Origin: Breviolum minutum Mf 1.05b.01 | Lineage: Eukaryota; Sar; Dinophyceae; Suessiales; Symbiodiniaceae | Length of the DNA stretch: 64,000 bases | Assembly (NCBI GenBank): GCA_000507305.1 | Contig: DF241601.1 | Location: 1-64,000, forward strand | Direction: 5' to 3' | Shown here: piece after piece, positions 18,410 to 30,473 of the stretch | Numbering within the stretch: position 1 is the stretch's first letter | Layout: each line of letters starts with the position of its first letter | Position numbers and translations under genes: made by a program | The notes under the pieces: model-generated | Database searches by the model: none | Told to the model about the DNA's origin: nothing | Seen by the model: only the letters and a program-made list of their open reading frames with translations

Positions 18410-21400
18410 AATCAATGGTGCAATGGGATCAGAAGGGGTCTGAACTCGGTACGTTAAGATGGAGATGCTCCACGTGCAAAAACACGCCCCTTCGCCATGA
18501 ACATGTAGCTGCTGGCATGCTTTGACCTTGCAAAAAAAAAACATCAAACCCACAAAAATTCACCACGGCCAAAGTGTGAGGGCAACACCCAACTTTTTGT
18601 TTATAACAGTTTGCAACCCCAAACAAAAATGTGTTTGTTCGATAGGATGTTTCTCCCATCAACCTATTTTTTTGGTATAAACCCACGCAGTTCAAGTTGC
18701 TAATTAAAAAATAAATGAATAAACATATATAAACATACTAAATAAACACGTGCGATAGTATTTAAATTCACTGTCATGAGCCATGGAAACAAGATTGCCT
18801 TCATCTTCAGTAAACATTGTTTTAAAAAAACATCTTAATTCAAACAGAATGGAACGCGACGTTGTGAACATGAAACTGTCTGAGCACCCTGCATGGCAGG
18901 CCCCGGTGGCACACAGCGGAAAACATGATAACATGTTTGCCCTTGAAATACCGTGACAATGATTAAATATGATTAAATGTTGTTGCAAATACGATTCAGA
19001 AGCGTTTCCCCACATTCTTGTAACATGCATGAATTGTTTTACATATAGAAACAATGTGGAGGACACTTCCTCCTACTTTGCTAGCCTAATCTTTCAACCG
19101 AATTAATGTTTTACGAGTTGGAATCGTTTGTGCAAACCCATCGGGGCAATACATGATGGCCACGGGACATTTCATTTGAACTAAATGGCCAAACACAAAT
19201 GTAAAGTCCAAATTGCAAATCCATTAACTGGATTTGTCGCAAATCGTTTTGTTATGTTTTGTTGCCGTATTGCTGCTGGCAAACGATGTGGTATTCATCC
19301 CTTGGAAATTTTCCCCCACAATCATATGGCCCGAATGGTATGCTGGCCATTCGAACCTGCTTAAATATCAGGATGCATCAGGCACGCAAGTCATAGAAAA
19401 ACAAAACCCATCTAGCGGAACGGCGTTCACGACGGATAATTTTGAGTAAAATTTGGCAAACAAAATTTAAACACGGCAGAACAAAAACAAAATGGAACCA
19501 AATGAAAACTGACGGCGTGTGATTATGCCCGGTATCTACTTCGATTTATTTTTGTAACGAAGTGCATCGCCTGCTGAAATCTCGCGTTGGTGGCCTCGTA
19601 AACACAACAATCGTCATCAATATTTGATACTTTCCGTGAAAAAGGCCATTCAAATAACATCATACGACGGTCTGTCATTTCGAAATGGCGTTATCTTAAA
19701 AAAAACATCTTGATGGATACAACTTACATCCCATGATTTCAAAAAATCATCGTTTTCCCCTGACTGATGCATAATCGAAGGGACAGGGGCGACAACAGGC
19801 AGGAACAAACATGAGTGCAGCGGGTCGGCCTTTGCAACAAAGAGGCCCCCTTGGTTTGTTTGTCCTAAATCTGGCCTCATTTTTGGAAATTTCCTAGACG
19901 GCTTGATTACTTCTTTGCTATGAAAAATTTTGAAGCATTGGCCAGTGACGTTTTCTTGATTTAAGATGTTCTAAGGTAGCCTTACCTTCATTGTTGCCGC
20001 GTCAAGTACGCAATTTAACTTGTTGTTCTGCGAATTATTTTTTTTTAGAATAATTTGTACATAGCCCCTACTTCTTCTTTGCATGGACAGCATGATGACG
20101 TGTGAACAATTTTTGTACTCCCTGGCTGGACCTCCGCGTGTCAAGACCCGGCTCATTTGTGGATTGAACTAGCTGCCTTCGGCTGGTTCCCGAGAACTTG
20201 GCCTTGACTGACTTGCAAACAGGCAGCAAAAGGCGGTACCGAGCGAAACTCATCAGGTTCATTTCGCGCTTTTTGAATTCGATCGTATAGCAGAGGTCTT
20301 GGGTTCTTTATCCCTCTCACGCCCCCCCCTGTCCAAGTCCATAATGTCGATGGTTCTCTTCTTGTGTCTTGCCATCCTAACCTTCCCCTGTCATTAGATT
20401 CCACGCCGACGTTGTGGTGAAACATGTGCTTGTGACCTGCGCGATGGCCAATACCATGAAAACAACACAACGGGTACCAAAACCACCGGTGGAGAAAGTT
20501 GTTAATTGATTTGCTCTTGTTTTTGTTCCCTCACTTTTTGTCCGCAACCGTCTCTGTTTCACTGATTTGTTTTTGTTGTTACATATCGCTTACCGCTAAG
20601 AGGCCGTTTTTGTGCATGCAATGGGCGTTGGTAGGATTCTGATTCTATTAAAAAAAAAAGGTTCCAAACAAAAGGTTCCGTCTGGGGTGATCTCGAGGGC
20701 CTTTGGGATGTTTATTTTTTCCCCTCACCCCGTTTTTTTCCTGGCCGCATGAAGGTCCACTGGTGCAAAGCTGGTTTGCTGGACAGCTTCCAGGCACAGA
20801 CTATTTTTATATCGGCCAGTCTCCAAATGCATTAGGGAAACGAAGGTACAAGTCCAGACCTTCCACTACCGGGCTGGCAGGCGACTGGTGGTTGGATCTG
20901 GGAAGGCAGGCCACAGGATTGACGGCTATGATGATTTTGCACTGGTGTAGGGCGTTGTCTTCAGGGGACTTTGGCTACTATGTATGGGCCCCAGGGGCCT
21001 CAATGTCATTGGAAATCCTAGCAAGGTCAAGCTCAGGCCGGCACGCCAATGGCAAACCCGTTTAAGGACACAAAGCAGGGTTGCGCACTGCAACATTTTC
21101 CCAGTTGTCCTACCACAATCTTTGTGATCCATGTGTTTGGTCTCCTGCCCGCCCCTCCCGCATGCTGTTGCCAGTCAAATGTTCGTTTCGCGCCCGATTG
21201 CGTGTAAGCTAATGACGTGGTCGTCGGCTGCTCGTCACCATCTTGTTATCCGGGGTCGCGGTGTGCCGAAAGAAGTAACATAGGGCAAGGATTTCACTTG
21301 ATTTCAATGTGTTTTTTGTGTGTTTAAACATATCATATACCCATGTGGAAACGGGTTGGTGAGGTTGGGCGTGAGTAGGCACCTGCGAATGAAGCATGAA

Positions 21401-23270
21401 GACATGTTACCTCGTTCTGAACGTGTCTGTTACCATGCTATGGTAATTGGTGCCACAGCCCTAGGAGTCGAATGGGAAGGAACCAGGCAACGAATGAAAC
21501 ATTCAGGGTCGTAATTGGGCCAAGTACACAAGGCTTGGAACATCTTGTGGTCTTTGGCATTCTTCGGTCCTAATACTTTTGACATATGAAACTTTGATGG
21601 TTTTTGTGGTTGGTCCCTGCCTCTCTTCAAGACGATTCGTAAAAACCAGCCCCGCACAGGCTTCGTCAAAACCAGACCTGCACAGGATTTGGAGGGAAAC
21701 GCCAGTGGTTTAATCTTATCTCGCCCCCTTCGCACCAACCCCCTCCCAGGAGTGAATGTTAATGTTTTTCTTGGGGTATGGCTATTGGAGGGTTTTTGGA
21801 AGTACGTGCCGGGGAAATTGGAACGTAACGCGGGTGTTGATGGAAAGTACAATTCCATAATATTTTTGACATCCGCCCCCCCCCCAACTTAAGACGCAAA
21901 TATTAAATTTGACCGCGCTAGCTGTCAATAGCGAGTGGCAATACGACGAAACAGAGGTTATTTTACAACACGCCGTCTAACCACATTATCAGGGCTATCC
22001 CAGTTGTCGAATATCCTTCATTTTCTTGATCAAGAGGGCCTGCGGCCTGCGGGTTGTTTTTTTTAGGACTCCTTTCCTCCAATACGCATGGCTGACGTGC
22101 GGCTGGTGGCCTTTTCAATGTCAGTCCATTATTTCTATTTTATTTTATGTATCTCAACAAGTGGGCGCTTGGACACACGGGCGCGCATTTTCATTTGCAG
22201 CGGGCCGCAAAATTTGATTGCAACTCAAAACTATTATGCACTATCGGAGAATGCACACAACGAATCTCCACAATGCAGGACGTTTACCACAAACACCCGT
22301 CCTGTACCACATACGATACAGGTCGTCTTGGGGAGAATGATCAAACAATGCAATTCACACATGCCCATGCCCTCTTTTCGCAAGCCGAAGGATGGATGGA
22401 TCCTTACCCAAAACTGCACCGGGCCTACCGGACCTTCCATCATTTATCACACATAGAAAGGCGGTCCACTTTTTGTGCGATAGATTTTTAGTGGCTGGGT
22501 GAAAACCTAGCCGTTCCCGACAAAAATTGGAAGGGGCATTTTAGTGTGCCATCCGCATCCTTCCGGAATCACCTGCCCTGTTTTTAAAGACCTACGTGCC
22601 CTTAATATCCGTAATTTTCAGGTACTTTGATTGCGACATGATTGCGACATTGTTGAAGGGGCACTCTTAGGAGGGGTCACACCCATGTTCTTTGTAAAGG
22701 CCCGTTTGTTTCCGACCTCGCCGACCAATTTTGTACAGAGTTTATGACGATGGCAGCAACGCAGAATTCTAAATTCCTCCTTTTTTTATCGTAAATTATA
22801 CCAGCATACACTTCAAACAGTTAAGACAATACCAGTGAGAAAATCGTCGCTCAAAAAATTGCAGTTTTGCAATTTGAAAGAAAATTTACTTTTGGTATTA
22901 GGCTTTTGTACTTCGAAGGTATACTTGTGTACTTCGGAAGTATACTTTTGTACTTCGAAAGTGCACTTTTGTACTTCGAAGGTATACTTTTGTATTTCGA
23001 ACGCATATTCTTCTATTCTACAGGTCTAATGTGTAGAATGAAATTTTACATTTTGAAATTATAATTTTGCAATTTGAAGGTGCGCTTTTGGTACTTCAAG
23101 TAGGTTTTTGTACTTCGAAGATCTACTTTGGTAGTTCGAAGGTGTACCCTTTTTTTTTTGGGTGTAGTTCGAAAGTATATTTTTGTACTTCGAACATATA
23201 CTTTTGTATTTTGAACGTATACTTTTGTGTACTTTGAAATCATGATTTTTGCAGTTTGGATATATAGTGG
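18410..23270. other. Long stretch without convincing genes
   Basis: Only short ORFs in conflicting frames occur here. GC content is higher than in the flanking intronic DNA from about 20 to 25 kb. No exon with a recognisable motif, RNA gene or element end was found, apart from the start of the 22.87 kb repeat. It may contain decayed transposon sequence. Confidence 0.4.
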
Positions 23271-23275
23271 TGCAC
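22870..23275. repeat. TTCGAA/GTATAC degenerate minisatellite
   Basis: About 20-22 base units of the form TTTTGTACTTCGAAGGTATAC, with two palindromic cores (TTCGAA and GTATAC). About ten clear units lie at 22900-23010 and 23090-23240, with decayed units in between. Both strands stay open for about 65 to 100 codons purely because of the repeat. It abuts the tail of the LINE fragment. Confidence 0.85.
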
Positions 23276-23278
23276 TTC

Positions 23279-23888
23279 GAGTTGAGTTGAGTTGAGCCTG
23301 TAAGCCCGCAGGCGGCCCGTTTCGGGCACAGGCTGAACGAAACGACATCTACGCTAAATATGTACAGCACGGCTAGTGCCAGCGCGTGAAAATAAAAGAC
23401 AATCTCGTTTATAGGTTCACAAAATGAAGGAAATCAGGGAACATTGCCATCCAGCTTTGTTGATTTCTTGATTCCAGTGTCCAATGTTGAAGGCCTTTCC
23501 ATCTGCAGAAAATTTCGAGGACAGTGTGCCATAAGTGGGCTGGCCTACCACCCCGTCTACGACCGTTAGGCTGCCATTGCAACAAGCGTTTGACCCACCG
23601 TTGATCTTCCAAGGAAGAAATATAATGTGCTAAATCCCAATGTTGCTGGATACATCGTTCTGACCATAATTTGATGCGATGAAGGGCCGCAAATTCATTG
23701 ACTCGACCGTTCCAATCATGTAGGATTTCATGCCATGGACTGGCCCAATCCATACCTGCAGGAGGACCGACAACGTTACGAAGCAACTTCTGTCTTCTGG
23801 ACGTGTGCCAGTGTGGAAAACATTGCGCAAAGTGGGGGCACTTGTATGTGCCCGATCCTGGGGGCATAATTTTGACCACATCAAACAT
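23279..23888 (-). mobile_element. 5'-truncated non-LTR retrotransposon (LINE): RT ORF C-terminus plus 3' end
   Basis: ORF 23409-23888 (159 codons) ends with SSLEDQRWVKRLLQWQPNGR, RGGRPAHLWHTVLEIFC and a terminal W...FPDFLHFV. This is the C-terminal tail shared by many endonuclease/reverse-transcriptase LINE proteins ('R.W...l..W.p...r..GRP...W'). No YADD catalytic motif is present, so the copy is truncated at the 5' side, the usual result of incomplete reverse transcription. Downstream is a ~110 base 3' UTR, then a hairpin-forming GC-rich block (23296-23345) and a (CTCAA)n tail at 23279-23297. The tail and hairpin mark the element's 3' end. Confidence 0.7.
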
Positions 23889-24739
23889 CCGGATCGGTGG
23901 TGACCGTCCGTTGTGGAGTTCGGAGCTGGTCCCGAATCACGGCCGTGGCTACGGCGCAAAGAAAACATCTCGGCTTCGCCTGGCGAAGTCGGCGGTCCTC
24001 GCCTTGGAACGTGGGTTCGCCGCATTCAGATTCAGATGGTAACAGTCCTAATGCCTGGAAGCTGACCAGTAAAACAGTTCCCTGAGACCCTATCGCGGCA
24101 AAAAGGCGTGAGGGAAAAAAAAAAATCAGATGCTGCCTCGGGTTTATTTTTGGGATCATACGCAGGTGTGCTACGTCATCGAGTTCACATCGTTGTAGGC
24201 CGCGTTTGAGGGGTTGATGCTTGTATTCTGCGCAAAGGACAAAAACTGTAAGGCTGTGTCCACGGATCGTGCCGCAATTTGGTGTTGGCGCTCGGCATAA
24301 TTTTTTGTCCCCAACAAAAAGATCCCCGAAAATAGATCACGTGTCGTCAATGATGGGCACTAACGCGAAGATTTGATGAGTGCATCGGCGTCAACGATGC
24401 ACTGGGCGAAAACATGGAGAGTTTTTTCCCTCAAGAATGTGAATCGCGAGACTTGCATTGCTGAATCGCTTTCGAACTTCGTGCAACGGCGGTATACGGC
24501 GGTCTCCTTTTTTCAAAAGTCGGTCCGGTGAAAACCAAACACAAGGATTAGTTTTCAAATGTCTTCATCACAAAATTGCAACGAAAGTTGGCACGCATTT
24601 TTGACTGGTGATGTGCCACATCAACAGTCACGCTACAGCAAACGGTAAATAAAACAAACATGCAAACACAACACACCTGAAACCATGCCAATGTTTGCAA
24701 CTTTGGAGGTTGCATTTGTTTCCACCGATTATATTTGTC

Positions 24740-25240
24740 CACAAAAAAGCGATACCTGTTCGTACTTCCCATAAGATAGGTTTGGTGCCATGGTTGGCTC
24801 TTTTGGTTGGTGTGTTGTGTGGGTGCTGTTTTCGTAGCGAGGTGCTTGCCACAGTTGAATCTATGAATGGCTGTTGTCTTGGGTGCTGTTTTGAAGATAT
24901 TTGGTGCCACGGTTGGATCTTTAGGATTCTTTAGGTGCTTTGGGTTGTTGCTGTATGGAAGTACTTCGTGCCACTGTTGCATCTGTAGGTGCTGTTGTGG
25001 TTGCCGACAGGAAGGTGCCTAGTGTCACAGTTTTGTATTTGGGTGATGTTTTGGAGGTGTTTGGTACGGGTGCATGCTTTGGTGCTGTTTTGGATGTTGT
25101 TTTGGTTGCTGTGGGGGGGGGGCTTGATGCTTTGGGTGTTGTTTCGGGGTGCTTAGCGCCACGGTTGGATTGTTGGCTGTAGTTTTGGGTGGGTGCGGTT
25201 TGAGGTGTTGTTTCGGTTTCTGTATGTGAGGTGCTTGGTT
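24740..25240. repeat. GT-rich degenerate tandem repeat
   Basis: Loose repetition of GGTGCTGTTTTGG-like words, interspersed with 'GCCACGGTTGGAT' words, over about 500 bases. On the minus strand it reads as a Pro/Gln/His/Lys-rich peptide, which is an effect of the repeat. Confidence 0.6.
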
Positions 25241-25852
25241 AGATCTTTTGGTGCTGTTTTTGATGCTGTAAGGGAGGCGCGTGCTGCCAATGCCAAGGTC
25301 GAAACTGTTATGGTTACAGTCTGACACCATCCACAATAGACGTGTGCTAAGGTGGCAAATGTTGTGGGAACGAAAACATTGAGGTTTGTTGTGCTGCATG
25401 TATAAATTATGTTTTTTGGAATCAAAAAAAACATGCTATCTACGGTCTATCCTGGGCTATGATTTCTATGCAGCAATTCTTGCCGGTGTTGGAATACCAT
25501 TGCAGCTACATCGGCTCAAGCTTTTGGGGCCTAACCCTAGGGCCACCATCTCGAGCTTGGAACCGAGTCGTGCATGGTAAATGGAATGGACCGCCGGTAC
25601 GGAATTTCGAAACGAAATCGTGAGCCGGGCACCGCAAACCGTCAGGAGAAATGGAGTCAACATCCATTAAAGCCCAATCCAACAAAACAAATAGTTTCGA
25701 CTTTGCTTTTCGACGCATGCATTTTCCAACTTCGTCCCGTGCGCAACAAGCACAACCGCAACGTAGAAATCAAACCAGCACTGCGCAGCAGGCCGGATCC
25801 CCTTGACGGTTTCGCCTTTACATCACCGCCGTGACTATCGAATTTTCCGAAA

Positions 25853-26115
25853 GCTCAGAGAAGAAGAAAAACACGAAAAAAAAGACAGGAGAAAGGGGTG
25901 AAAGAGGAAGCAAAAACGAAGAAAAAAAAATGGCAAAAGGATACGAGAAGAGACGGAGAAGAGAGGAACACAAACGAGAAGAAAGGATGGCAAGAAAAGC
26001 CTCGGAGAAGGACAAGCAAAACGGGACGGTGAAGGACGAAAAAAAGAGATACCAGGAAAACCAATGAAAATGAAGACAGAACAATCACAAGAAACCCACC
26101 TAGAAAGGAAGGAAC
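25853..26115. repeat. Polypurine (plus) / polypyrimidine (minus) tract
   Basis: About 200-260 bases in which the plus strand is almost all A and G, with few interruptions. Overlapping minus-strand ORFs here are Phe/Ser/Leu-rich by base composition alone. Such tracts can form triplex DNA. Confidence 0.8.
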
Positions 26116-26119
26116 AAAA

Positions 26120-27330
26120 AGGAAATGAACTGCAATGATCGACTTCAATCGTCGCCACATCGTTCTTGACGGAATTGTTGCGCATTTTGGGCTGTTTGGG
26201 CTAGACTTTTTTTGCCGGATTGTGTGTGGTGTACGATCGCCTTCTGAGCAAAACATGCTGCTAGTGCCTTGCTTGGAGTGCCTTGCTGCAAAGCGCCAAG
26301 TAATCATGGACTCATTTACCATCCACCAGGGAAAAGAATTGCTATATTGGCTGTACATGCTATCGGTTTCGAGTATCCGGAAATCGCAAAAACCCACGGC
26401 TACTTCATACAGGATTGACTCATGCCTGCCGTGACCGACACTTGCCAAGAAGTGTGCATCGACGCCAAGCATACATCCAGGATAGCGCTGGCGACATTAC
26501 ATCCGGATCTGGAAACCTCCAAATTCCTCCCTCTCACGTTGTTTAAACGCTCTGCACATGCTTAGGTTTTTGATGTTTCAGAGTGGTCCCTTCAGCCGAG
26601 GGAAAAGGCTGTTTTTCAGGTACCAACATCCACCATCTTACAGTTGGTTCAAGGTCGTGCTACAGGGTTGAACTGATGGCAAACTTTGCAAAGAGTTAGG
26701 GGCTTGCATTCAACTTCCGAATTTTCGCCATGAACTTTCACACCAAAGTTCGCCAAATTTCATACGTACTAGCGGCCATTAGGCCATAGAAATCACCCTG
26801 GGAAAGGTCTATATTCCGATGTTTTCACAGCATTTTTAAAGGTCTTGATGTCCCATGCTACCCGGAAAAGGGGAGGCTACAACGACTTGGTGTGGGAAAG
26901 CATGTGCATCATCGATCTTCTGCGGTGGTAGTCCTTATTGAACCTTGCAGTTGTGTGACATAATTCCTAGGTTGCGCTTCGATATGCGTGGAAAAACCTT
27001 GCCTGAATCCTGGGAAAAACAAATTATGTTAACGATTTGTTTCTCTAGAGGTGTGCTCGTTTGCAGAAAAGAGGTCAGCCTTGTAGATTGTCTTTGCTTC
27101 TTGGGAATGGCACAAATTTCTGCCCTGCGCAGCGCAAACTTGAGTTTGGCATTCCTTTGGATTTCATCCAATTTCTTCTCGACATTTCTGACAGTCGCAC
27201 CACCGCGCCCTTCCAAAATTACCGACGTCTTCGAACTTTACTTGTCAATTGTCACTCGTACAAACGGACCGCCGGTTCTGCTGTTCGCTGAAATCGCGCT
27301 TCCGTTCGTATGATAAACACGCATTCCACT
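26120..27330. other. Stretch with two possible minus-strand coding fragments
   Basis: 26120-26472 on the minus strand is open and reads MLGVDAHFLASVGHGRHESI, then changes into the polypyrimidine tract. 27010-27216 reads RNVEKKLDEIQRNAKLKFAL followed by RRAEICAIPKKQRQ, from an ATG at 27216. Neither is recognised; they may be exons or transposon relics. The rest shows nothing. Confidence 0.3.
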
Positions 27331-27331
27331 G

Positions 27332-27464
27332 CTTGGATGTCCCAGGAAGTTAGTAAATGGTTAGTAAATGGGTTATATAATATAACCTACTTATGAATGG
27401 AGTATTGGGGTTATAACTTATAACCCTCTTACTAACCATTTACTAACTTGCTGGGACATCCAAG
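27332..27464. mobile_element. MITE-like element with ~40 bp perfect-to-near-perfect inverted repeats
   Basis: Left end CTTGGATGTCCCAGGAAGTT, right end the reverse complement (AACTTGCTGGGACATCCAAG). The inner arms also pair (AGTAAATGGTTAGTAAATGG with CCATTTACTAACC). Total 133 bases, so the element is nearly one long hairpin. Confidence 0.8.
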
Positions 27465-27831
27465 TGGCAAGCACAACACCATTTTTTTTCTCCTGAGTCA
27501 ACTATCCAGCCAATTGGTTCCAAACTGCTGTCGAGCTTTTGTAGCTCACCAGGGCACGCAACGCAGGTCACTACCAAATCTCTCACCGTAGCTCACCGGT
27601 GCAAGCCTTGGGGAATCTCAGATTGTACCAAGTTTCAGTGGTTTTTGTCATCTCTTGGTTACCTAGATGCAATTACTTGGAGTAGCTTGGATCCAGTATG
27701 AAACAACAAGAGCAAACCATGAATCATCATACCCGACTTGCAACTTCTTCCTGGAAGTGTAAGAATAGCAAGATATAGCAAGGAAGTGTAAGAATAGCAT
27801 GGATTATCCAGTAAGGTTCTATAGAAGTATC

Positions 27832-27905
27832 ACACCATCTGAACTTTCTGACGGGCCTTCTTCTTCTCCTCCGGTGTTTGCAATTCTCGGCGTCTCTGGC
27901 AACTA
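27832..27905 (-). CDS. Possible last exon of a small basic protein
   Basis: One frame encodes RQRRRELQTPEEKKKARQKV, then QMV and a stop. The strongly basic, helix-like end looks like a real C-terminus. The next exon upstream may be 28729-28820. A second frame is open over the same bases. No family recognised. Confidence 0.35.
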
Positions 27906-28728
27906 ACCAACCTCTGAATGGACACTCAATGAGGACATGAAAACTCACCAAAGCAAAAACAACAAATCTGTTGACCACTATTGACCCTGCATCTGTCTTC
28001 AGGCATCATCCAGCATCTATCATCATCTGCAGTTTCACTAGAGGGTACCTTGGAGGAAAAAAACACTGACTTCAATGACTAGTGCATGGATTCATATCAA
28101 GATCTTACAGTGGGTTTCTCGTTACAGGAAAGTCCTTGATCTGAATGTGTCTCAAAATGCCACGCTTACATCATGTGTAGACTCTTGAGTATAATATGTA
28201 TTAATATGTCATGTATATATCTAGACAAATAATTTGTACATGCCAGTCACCACATACCTACTGAACTCTGTTTCTTTCTTATATTATATATTTCAATCTT
28301 CTGAAGTCCTCCAACGTCTTTTATTGGTATATATTTGCGAGTTATATGTTAGTTATAGAGACATTGCAAATCATACACCAAAAACACCCATGTTCCACAA
28401 CTATCTCTGCCACCAGTTGCCGGAAAAATGCCTTGTCTCGGCACAGAACTCTCCACGGAGGGAACTATTTTGGTGGCTCCTGGGGCATGCAACATGGAAA
28501 ATTTGTTTTGGGAAAGCTGCAGAAATCGTTGTGAAATGGTGGAACGCAACTGGCTCTATAAATACAGCTTGGAAAAAAGGTTTGGGAAAGCTAAATGGCT
28601 TTACAGCTTTACCTTATAAGTGAAATTGGGGCTATTGTGGAAATCATTTGGCTTTTACACACTAATACATACACTGCACTACATGATTTGTTTGCACTTT
28701 CTTTGGTTATGGTCATTCATCAACCTTT

Positions 28729-28820
28729 CCAGTCTCGCAATGGGTACATCGGGTCCTTGAATTTGTCGACAACGTAGAATCCAACTTTTTGGGGATCACC
28801 TGGCCATTTTTGCTGAACTG
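28729..28820 (-). CDS. Exon of unrecognised protein
   Basis: Bounded by CCTTGCAG on the 5' side and a GT donor on the 3' side (GAAAG|GTTGAT). Encodes AVQQKWPGDPQKVGFYVVDK followed by FKDPMYPLRDWK. Good protein composition and clean splice sites, but no recognised family. It could join the basic exon near 27.85 kb. Confidence 0.5.
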
Positions 28821-29769
28821 CTGCAAGGAATGGCAATTTTTACCTTCCAATAAAACATTGAAAAATCCAAACCAATAAAACCCCTGAAGATTAACATGGA
28901 ACAGAATCATGGAGGTTTGGAAGATCATTATCAACATGGGTGATTTGTAGGTTCCAGCCGTTAATCTTCCAGGGTGTAGAACCCCCAACAACCCTAAAAT
29001 GGTAACAATCATCTGGAAAATGCCCAGGGGGTCGTGCGGTTGGTTGGAGGGTAGATTGCTCACATGAGCCTGATATGTTTGTTGATATGAAGGCATCACA
29101 TGAAAGCTTTGCATGCAACCGATCATCTGAGGCGGTGATAAATGGAACATATGTATATATATACATAATTGATTAAATGGTGAATGCGATGTTTTGTAGA
29201 ACATGCCAATTTTCTACAGGGTATGGGTATCACCACGTTCTACAGAATTAAGACCAGGGGATTATAATATATACTGATTGTATAATACTGTATATTCACA
29301 TATTAGATTTTGTTGCAATGAGTCGACTCTTCCTGAATTTGTTTCTACTATACTTTAGAGATGTTGAGTACAATCGGAAGCAACTTTGATGCTCCATTTT
29401 TCCAAAATGCACAAAGGCACATGGGTGCTTCTTGCACTTGGCCGGTACAAAATATCAATATATATATATATAAGTTGATTTGGAACACCATGAATTATAT
29501 ATCTATAGGCACATAGGCACTATATATAAATCTATATGTATAATGTATAATCCACATTATACCTTCAATGAATTATTTGTAGCATACAACTCAGTAGGGT
29601 GTCCCATTTTCAGCCGCACATCAATCTACAGCCATGCACTCCCAGCAACGTTTGACAAGTCGCATCACAGCCCAGCTTCCATGCGTGCTTTTTTGCACGT
29701 ATATTCACTTGACCAAGTACATCAAAAATAATTTAAACATCAAAAGGATGATGTAATTAAAGATGTGTT

Positions 29770-29975
29770 CAATTGTGTATCCAAGCCACACATGTTCACC
29801 CTTTCGGCGTTTCGGCGTTTGTGCGCTTCGGCCGCCCTTTTGCTGAAGACTAATATGGCTATCATCGAATTTTGACGGTAGCCATTTTGCCTTTCAGCAA
29901 CAGGGGCGATTGCAAAGCAGAAACGCCTGCGCTTGGGTTTTTCCCGGAGGACCGTTATGTACAGACTTTGATTAT
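29770..29975 (-). CDS. Possible exon or retroposed fragment
   Basis: The minus strand encodes REKPKRRRFCFAIAPVAERQ, then NGYRQNSMIAILVFSKRAAE and AHKRRNAER. The NGYR part is the reverse reading of GTAGCCATTTTG, the core of the dinoflagellate spliced leader, so this may be a relic of a reverse-transcribed message rather than a working exon. Its upstream side abuts a MITE copy at 29982. Confidence 0.3.
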
Positions 29976-29981
29976 CTTGAC

Positions 29982-30083
29982 TACCATGGGAACCCCAAAC
30001 CTCCATTTTTAGGGGTTATAACCGCAACCCATATATTGGGGCTTTAAAACCTTCATTTTTCATGGTTTTGGGGTCCAAGGGTA
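29982..30083. mobile_element. MITE family E, copy
   Basis: Left TACCATGGGAACCCCAAACC, right GGTTTTGGGGTCCAAGGGTA. The interior contains the word CTTCATTTTT twice in direct orientation. Confidence 0.75.
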
Positions 30084-30473
30084 GTCCTTATTCTTATGGC
30101 CGTGGGATAAACACACCACAACTGCTTCACCGGTCATCGCTGCGACGATAGACCACAAAGTCGTAGGAGAAGTGCTCATCGCTACTGCTGCGACGACTCA
30201 CCTAGCTTGTGAGGGCAATAACCAAACGGTATGATGTGAACAGGACAGACATGAGCCACGAAAAAAAACATCGGCCTTACTTTCCATGAATACTGGTTGT
30301 TTAATAGGAATACAGTCATGGTTTATTACGATCACCAATTGGGTAGTAGAATCCCCTACCCTAAACAACAAGGATTTTTTTCTCACATGACTCAATCTGC
30401 ATGCCGAGTGGAAGTTCCATTCCACCTTGCTGGGAAAGGTACGGGGGAGACCTCGAGGAGAACAATTCCTTAT

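Noticed and set aside
19600-21900. Several 60-140 codon ORFs in conflicting frames and strands
   Set aside because: No motif, no splice-site pattern, and overlapping frames equally open. Treated as non-coding or decayed sequence.
15723-23275. Regular short repeats considered as a CRISPR array
   Set aside because: Units are contiguous and degenerate without unique spacers, and the DNA is eukaryotic.
22835-23370. ORFs in both directions over the TTCGAA repeat (VYFCTSKVYFC and similar)
   Set aside because: Both strands are open simply because the repeat lacks stops. No start context or domain.
25855-26472. 205-codon minus-strand ORF with a Phe/Leu/Ser-rich hydrophobic C-terminal half
   Set aside because: The hydrophobic half is the polypyrimidine strand read as protein, so it is a composition artefact and not a membrane protein.
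29800-29840. Similarity of GTGCGCTTCGGCCGCCC to the start of U6 snRNA
   Set aside because: Only a short match, with no further U6 sequence downstream.
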